Assembly (NCBI GenBank): GCA_964346815.1 | Contig: CAYFWF010000041.1 | Coordinates: forward strand, 1-7,405 | Direction: 5' to 3' | Length of the DNA: 7,405 nt | Origin: CAYFWF01 sp964346815 | Lineage (GTDB): Bacteria; Acidobacteriota; Aminicenantia; Aminicenantales; Aminicenantaceae | Shown here: positions 6,087-7,405 of the stretch, in pieces | Layout: each line of letters starts with the position of its first letter | Numbering within the stretch: position 1 is the first letter of the stretch | Program-made: the position numbers and the translations under genes | The notes under the pieces: generated by a model | What the model saw: the letters and a program-made list of their open reading frames with translations, nothing else | The model's database searches: none | Told to the model about the DNA's origin: nothing

Positions 6087-6126
6087 AGATGCGAGGAAGA
6101 GGCTGGCTGGGTTGATGAGTCAATAA
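6082..6126 (+). pseudogene. Second orphan 3' end of a kinase-TPR paralogue
   Basis: The frame reads VEDARKRLAGLMSQ and then TAA. By eye, 27 of 29 bases match the kinase tail at 4362-4390; one of the two differences is a synonymous third-position change and the other is the Val codon GTA/GTT, also third position. The remnant begins inside the last codons of the decarboxylase-family gene, in a different frame. Confidence 0.75.
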
Positions 6127-6175
6127 TCTTATTACTACCGCTAAAAAATGTCTGATAAAAGTTTATATTCTATAC

Positions 6176-6204
6176 CTGACTTTATTTAAGAAAAATGTTA
6201 TAAT
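6176..6204 (+). promoter_or_regulatory. Promoter of the cold-shock gene
   Basis: A perfect -10 box TATAAT (6199-6204) lies 17 bases after CTGACT (6176-6181, four of six to TTGACA). Transcription would start near 6211, giving a leader of about 118 bases, long as in classic cspA genes. Confidence 0.65.
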
Positions 6205-6220
6205 ATCCACAGTCAAGAAA

Positions 6221-6265
6221 GGTTCCCCATATAATGGAGAGCCGGTTTCTTTCTGTAGGAAATCC
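6221..6265 (+). promoter_or_regulatory. Structured 5' leader of the cold-shock gene
   Basis: Two adjacent hairpins can form. The first has arms 6221-6230 and 6234-6243 around an ATA loop, nine of ten positions paired (one G-U, one C-A mismatch). The second has GGTTTC (6244-6249) pairing with GAAATCC (6259-6265) with one bulge and a nine-base loop. Long structured leaders control translation by temperature in the cspA family; that role here is inferred. Confidence 0.45.
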
Positions 6266-6328
6266 CCTTGTTAAAGTGGCAACCTCCAGTCTGGGACATT
6301 GATAATTTTATGAAAGGAGTACGTCACT

Positions 6329-6529
6329 ATGATTATTGGAACTGTGAAATGGTTCAATAGCAGCAAAGGCTTTGGCTTCATTGAACAGGAAGACGGTCCG
6401 GATGTGTTTGTTCATCATTCAGCAATCAATGCAACCGGTTTCAAGTCTCTCAATGAAGGCGATAGAGTTACCTTTGACATAGAGCAGGGACCAAAGGGAC
6501 CTGCGGCTACAAAGGTCACTGTAATTTAA
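6329..6529 (+). CDS. Cold-shock protein (CspA family)
   Basis: A 66-residue single cold-shock domain of normal family length. It opens with IIGTVKWFN (Trp8) and has RNP1 KGFGFI (13-18) and RNP2 VFVHH (26-30), the aromatic surface that binds single-stranded RNA and DNA, then NEGDRVTFDIEQGPKGPAAT near the end. It acts in the cytoplasm as an RNA chaperone or antiterminator at low temperature or during growth. AAAGGAGT at 6313-6320 lies eight bases before the ATG. It has its own promoter, leader and terminator, so it is monocistronic. It looks intact, unlike its neighbours. The exact paralogue (cspA, cspB and so on) cannot be assigned. Confidence 0.95.
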   Translation: MIIGTVKWFNSSKGFGFIEQEDGPDVFVHHSAINATGFKSLNEGDRVTFDIEQGPKGPAATKVTVI

Positions 6530-6539
6530 CTCTCTATCT

Positions 6540-6707
6540 CTAAGCAATAAAAGGGCACTTTCTCAAACCTGAGGCAGTGCCCTTTTTCTTTATCCAATTT
6601 CTTAGATCCGCAGTCCAGAAATGAGCTTTGCTCTTACCCTCCTCAGAGAAAAAATAAAATGGCATTTCTGTCCCGATATCTCCAGCGTAATAATGAGGAA
6701 ATTCCAT
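6540..6707 (-). CDS. Doubtful small ORF, unrecognised
   Basis: A 55-codon frame from ATG 6707 with a weak AAGGG seven bases upstream; a longer version would need TTG at 6743 with no ribosome site. It begins MEFPHYYAGDIGTEMPFYFF and contains HFWTADLRNWIKKK. I recognise no family. Its last codons run through the terminator hairpin of the cold-shock gene, which argues against a maintained protein end. It could be a gene remnant. Confidence 0.22.
   Translation of the reverse strand: MEFPHYYAGDIGTEMPFYFFSEEGKSKAHFWTADLRNWIKKKGTASGLRKCPFIA
6550..6590 (+). terminator. Rho-independent terminator after the cold-shock gene
   Basis: Ten-base perfect arms AAAGGGCACT (6550-6559) and AGTGCCCTTT (6576-6585) are followed by a T-rich tract. 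The loop has an extra inner stem, CTCA (6562-6565) with TGAG (6570-6573). It starts 20 bp after the stop codon. A-rich sequence on the other side may allow function in both directions. Confidence 0.9.
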
Positions 6708-6743
6708 GAAACTGCCCTTATTAAATATTACGAGGATGGTCAA

Positions 6744-6782
6744 GTCAACTCTAAGTTGACAGCAAGTTATTCTTTGTAATAA
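6744..6782 (+). promoter_or_regulatory. Palindrome overlapping a possible promoter
   Basis: A perfect inverted repeat GTCAACT-CTA-AGTTGAC (6744-6760) overlaps a consensus -35 hexamer TTGACA (6756-6761). TAATAA at 6777-6782 is a possible -10, but the spacer is only 15 bases. The palindrome could be an operator. It could serve the remnant ORF at 6808 or, less likely, the kinase start 200 bp further on. Confidence 0.3.
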
Positions 6783-6807
6783 AAATAGAGAGTATTTCGG
6801 GGAGTGA

Positions 6808-6954
6808 ATGGATCAAAGTCCTGAACCTCGCTTCAAGAAGCTCAAGGAATGAGTCAAGCGCGAAGGGGAAAATTTTGAAGCTTGAAAAGGCTGCAATTAC
6901 GAATTGAGAGAGCATAAAACTGGTGAGGTCAGCTTGATTAATAAGTTTAAATAA
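6808..6954 (+). pseudogene. Possible remnant of a small gene with two in-frame TGA codons
   Basis: From ATG 6808, preceded by GGAG at 6801-6804, the frame reads MDQSPEPRFKKLKE, TGA (6850-6852), VKREGENFEA, TGA (6883-6885), KGCNYELREHKTGEVSLINK then FK and TAA. The composition is protein-like on both sides of each TGA. No family is recognised. TGG or CGA mutated to TGA would explain both stops. Chance is a real alternative for 48 codons. Confidence 0.3.
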
Positions 6955-6980
6955 ATTAGGATTTTAGCAAATAGGGAATA

Positions 6981-7367
6981 ATGGCCATCAAGTGCCCAAA
7001 ATGCAACGCCGATAATCCTGACACCAAGCAATTCTGTGGGGAGTGCGGCACTCAATTACCATCTCTTGAGGATGCCAGAGTGACAGAAACCCTAGAAACA
7101 CCCAAAGAAGAGCTAACAACAGGCTCCACGTTTGCTGAAAGGTACCAGATTATTGAAAAGCTAGGTAAAGGTGGAATGGGTAAGGTCTATAGAGCGATCG
7201 ATAAAAAGCTGAATGAAGAAGTGGCAAATGTAGGTATGTCAGACCCTCCTGGACACTTTGTGTTATTTTGTAAGCTACAGAAAGGAGGTCTGAGAGTTAT
7301 GACAAGAATTTTGAGGAAGTTTTCTCTGTTCAGGATGATATTGCTCAGAAAATTGCCAATGCTTTAA
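6981..7367 (+). CDS. Second zinc-ribbon kinase paralogue, 5' end only (chimeric, broken)
   Basis: The first 82 residues match the kinase at 1309 at about 62 of 82 positions: zinc ribbon CPKC/CGEC (Cys5, 8, 19, 22), the TETLETPKEELTTGSTF linker and the glycine loop GKGGMGKV (62-69). Similarity stops at VA, just before the catalytic lysine expected in VALK. Residues 83-128 are unrelated and the frame closes at 7367. No catalytic loop, DFG motif or membrane helix is present, so this cannot be an active kinase. AGGGA at 6973-6977 precedes the ATG by three bases. From about 7289 another frame carries a TolB-like segment (next entry), showing that roughly 350 codons have been lost or replaced. Confidence 0.7.
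   Translation: MAIKCPKCNADNPDTKQFCGECGTQLPSLEDARVTETLETPKEELTTGSTFAERYQIIEKLGKGGMGKVYRAIDKKLNEEVANVGMSDPPGHFVLFCKLQKGGLRVMTRILRKFSLFRMILLRKLPML
7227..7290. mobile_element. Foreign linker with inverted repeats inside the broken kinase, possible insertion scar
   Basis: Between the kinase part and the TolB-like part lie about 60 bases belonging to neither. TCAGACCCTCCT (7239-7250) and AGGAGGTCTGA (7283-7293) are inverted repeats apart from one extra C in the left arm. Such ends resemble those of small REP/IS200-type or MITE-like elements. There is no transposase and no clear target duplication, so this is tentative. Confidence 0.35.
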
Positions 7368-7405
7368 AAATTGAAGTGTTAGGGGGAGATAAAACACAGA
7401 TCATA
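7289..7405 (+). pseudogene. TolB-like domain fragment in another frame
   Basis: The frame reads SESYDKNFEEVFSVQDDIAQ, then KIANALKIEVLGG, and is open to the window edge. This is the end of the TolB-like domain that follows kinase or cyclase output domains in related proteins; the usual motif is WxExYDR followed by VFxVQDDIAxxI. The frame is shifted relative to the kinase start at 6981, and a TAA lies upstream in the linker. It is probably the continuation of the same ancestral gene or of a paralogue. What follows beyond 7405 cannot be seen. Confidence 0.65.

Larger units (their letters stand above)
6530..6980. other. 450-bp stretch without a convincing intact gene
   Basis: It holds the cold-shock terminator, a doubtful minus-strand ORF (6540-6707), a short palindrome (6744-6760) and a possible degraded small gene (6808-6954). 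Low GC and interrupted frames suggest decayed sequence between the cold-shock gene and the second kinase start. Confidence 0.6.

Noticed and set aside
1..7405. CRISPR array, tRNA or rRNA genes
   Set aside because: No regularly spaced direct repeats, tRNA-like cloverleaf or rRNA sequence was seen on either strand.

Overview
The window looks like accessory sequence from an uncultured bacterium. The strongest lineage clue is the combination of a CPKC/CGEC zinc-ribbon serine/threonine kinase, one transmembrane helix, a TolB-like domain and a long TPR tail, found next to SnoaL-like lipoproteins with MKKL-type signal peptides. From memory this resembles gene sets of Candidatus Aminicenantes (OP8) or Acidobacteriota-like relatives. 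That placement rests on family recall only; no search was run.

Layout. 1-1031, minus strand: two tandem SnoaL-like (ester cyclase family) lipoprotein genes. The downstream one carries a one-base frameshift in a homopolymer and runs off the left edge. 1032-1308: divergent intergenic region with a promoter in each direction and a TCATTGCGAG-type palindromic repeat. 1309-4394, plus strand: one receptor-kinase gene of about 1,028 codons, now in three open pieces because of a one-base loss at 2351/2352 and an in-frame TAG at 3876-3878. 4672-5070: a small secreted beta-barrel-like protein behind a copy of the kinase promoter module. 5292-6086: an acetoacetate decarboxylase-family protein. 6329-6529: a cold-shock protein with a strong promoter, a structured leader and a clear terminator. 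6530-6980: no convincing intact gene. 6981 to the right edge: the 5' end of a second kinase paralogue, joined through a short foreign linker to a TolB-like segment in another frame.

The most interesting pattern is kinase-gene debris. Besides the 3' end at 4394, two more kinase-type 3' ends lie in the window without their genes: 5169-5255, just before the decarboxylase-family gene, and 6082-6126, overlapping that gene's stop codon. In the shared core of 21 bases the three copies differ only at third codon positions, so they look like tails of separately evolved paralogues. I infer a former tandem or dispersed family of kinase-TPR receptor genes that was broken up by recombination, with unrelated genes now lying between the fragments.

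How the genes may work together (inference): the intact kinase would hold a cytoplasmic zinc ribbon and kinase domain and an extracytoplasmic TolB/TPR sensor. The lipoproteins and the secreted barrel protein are envelope proteins, and the barrel gene shares the kinase promoter module, so co-expression is plausible. The sequence shows no direct functional link to the decarboxylase-family or cold-shock genes.
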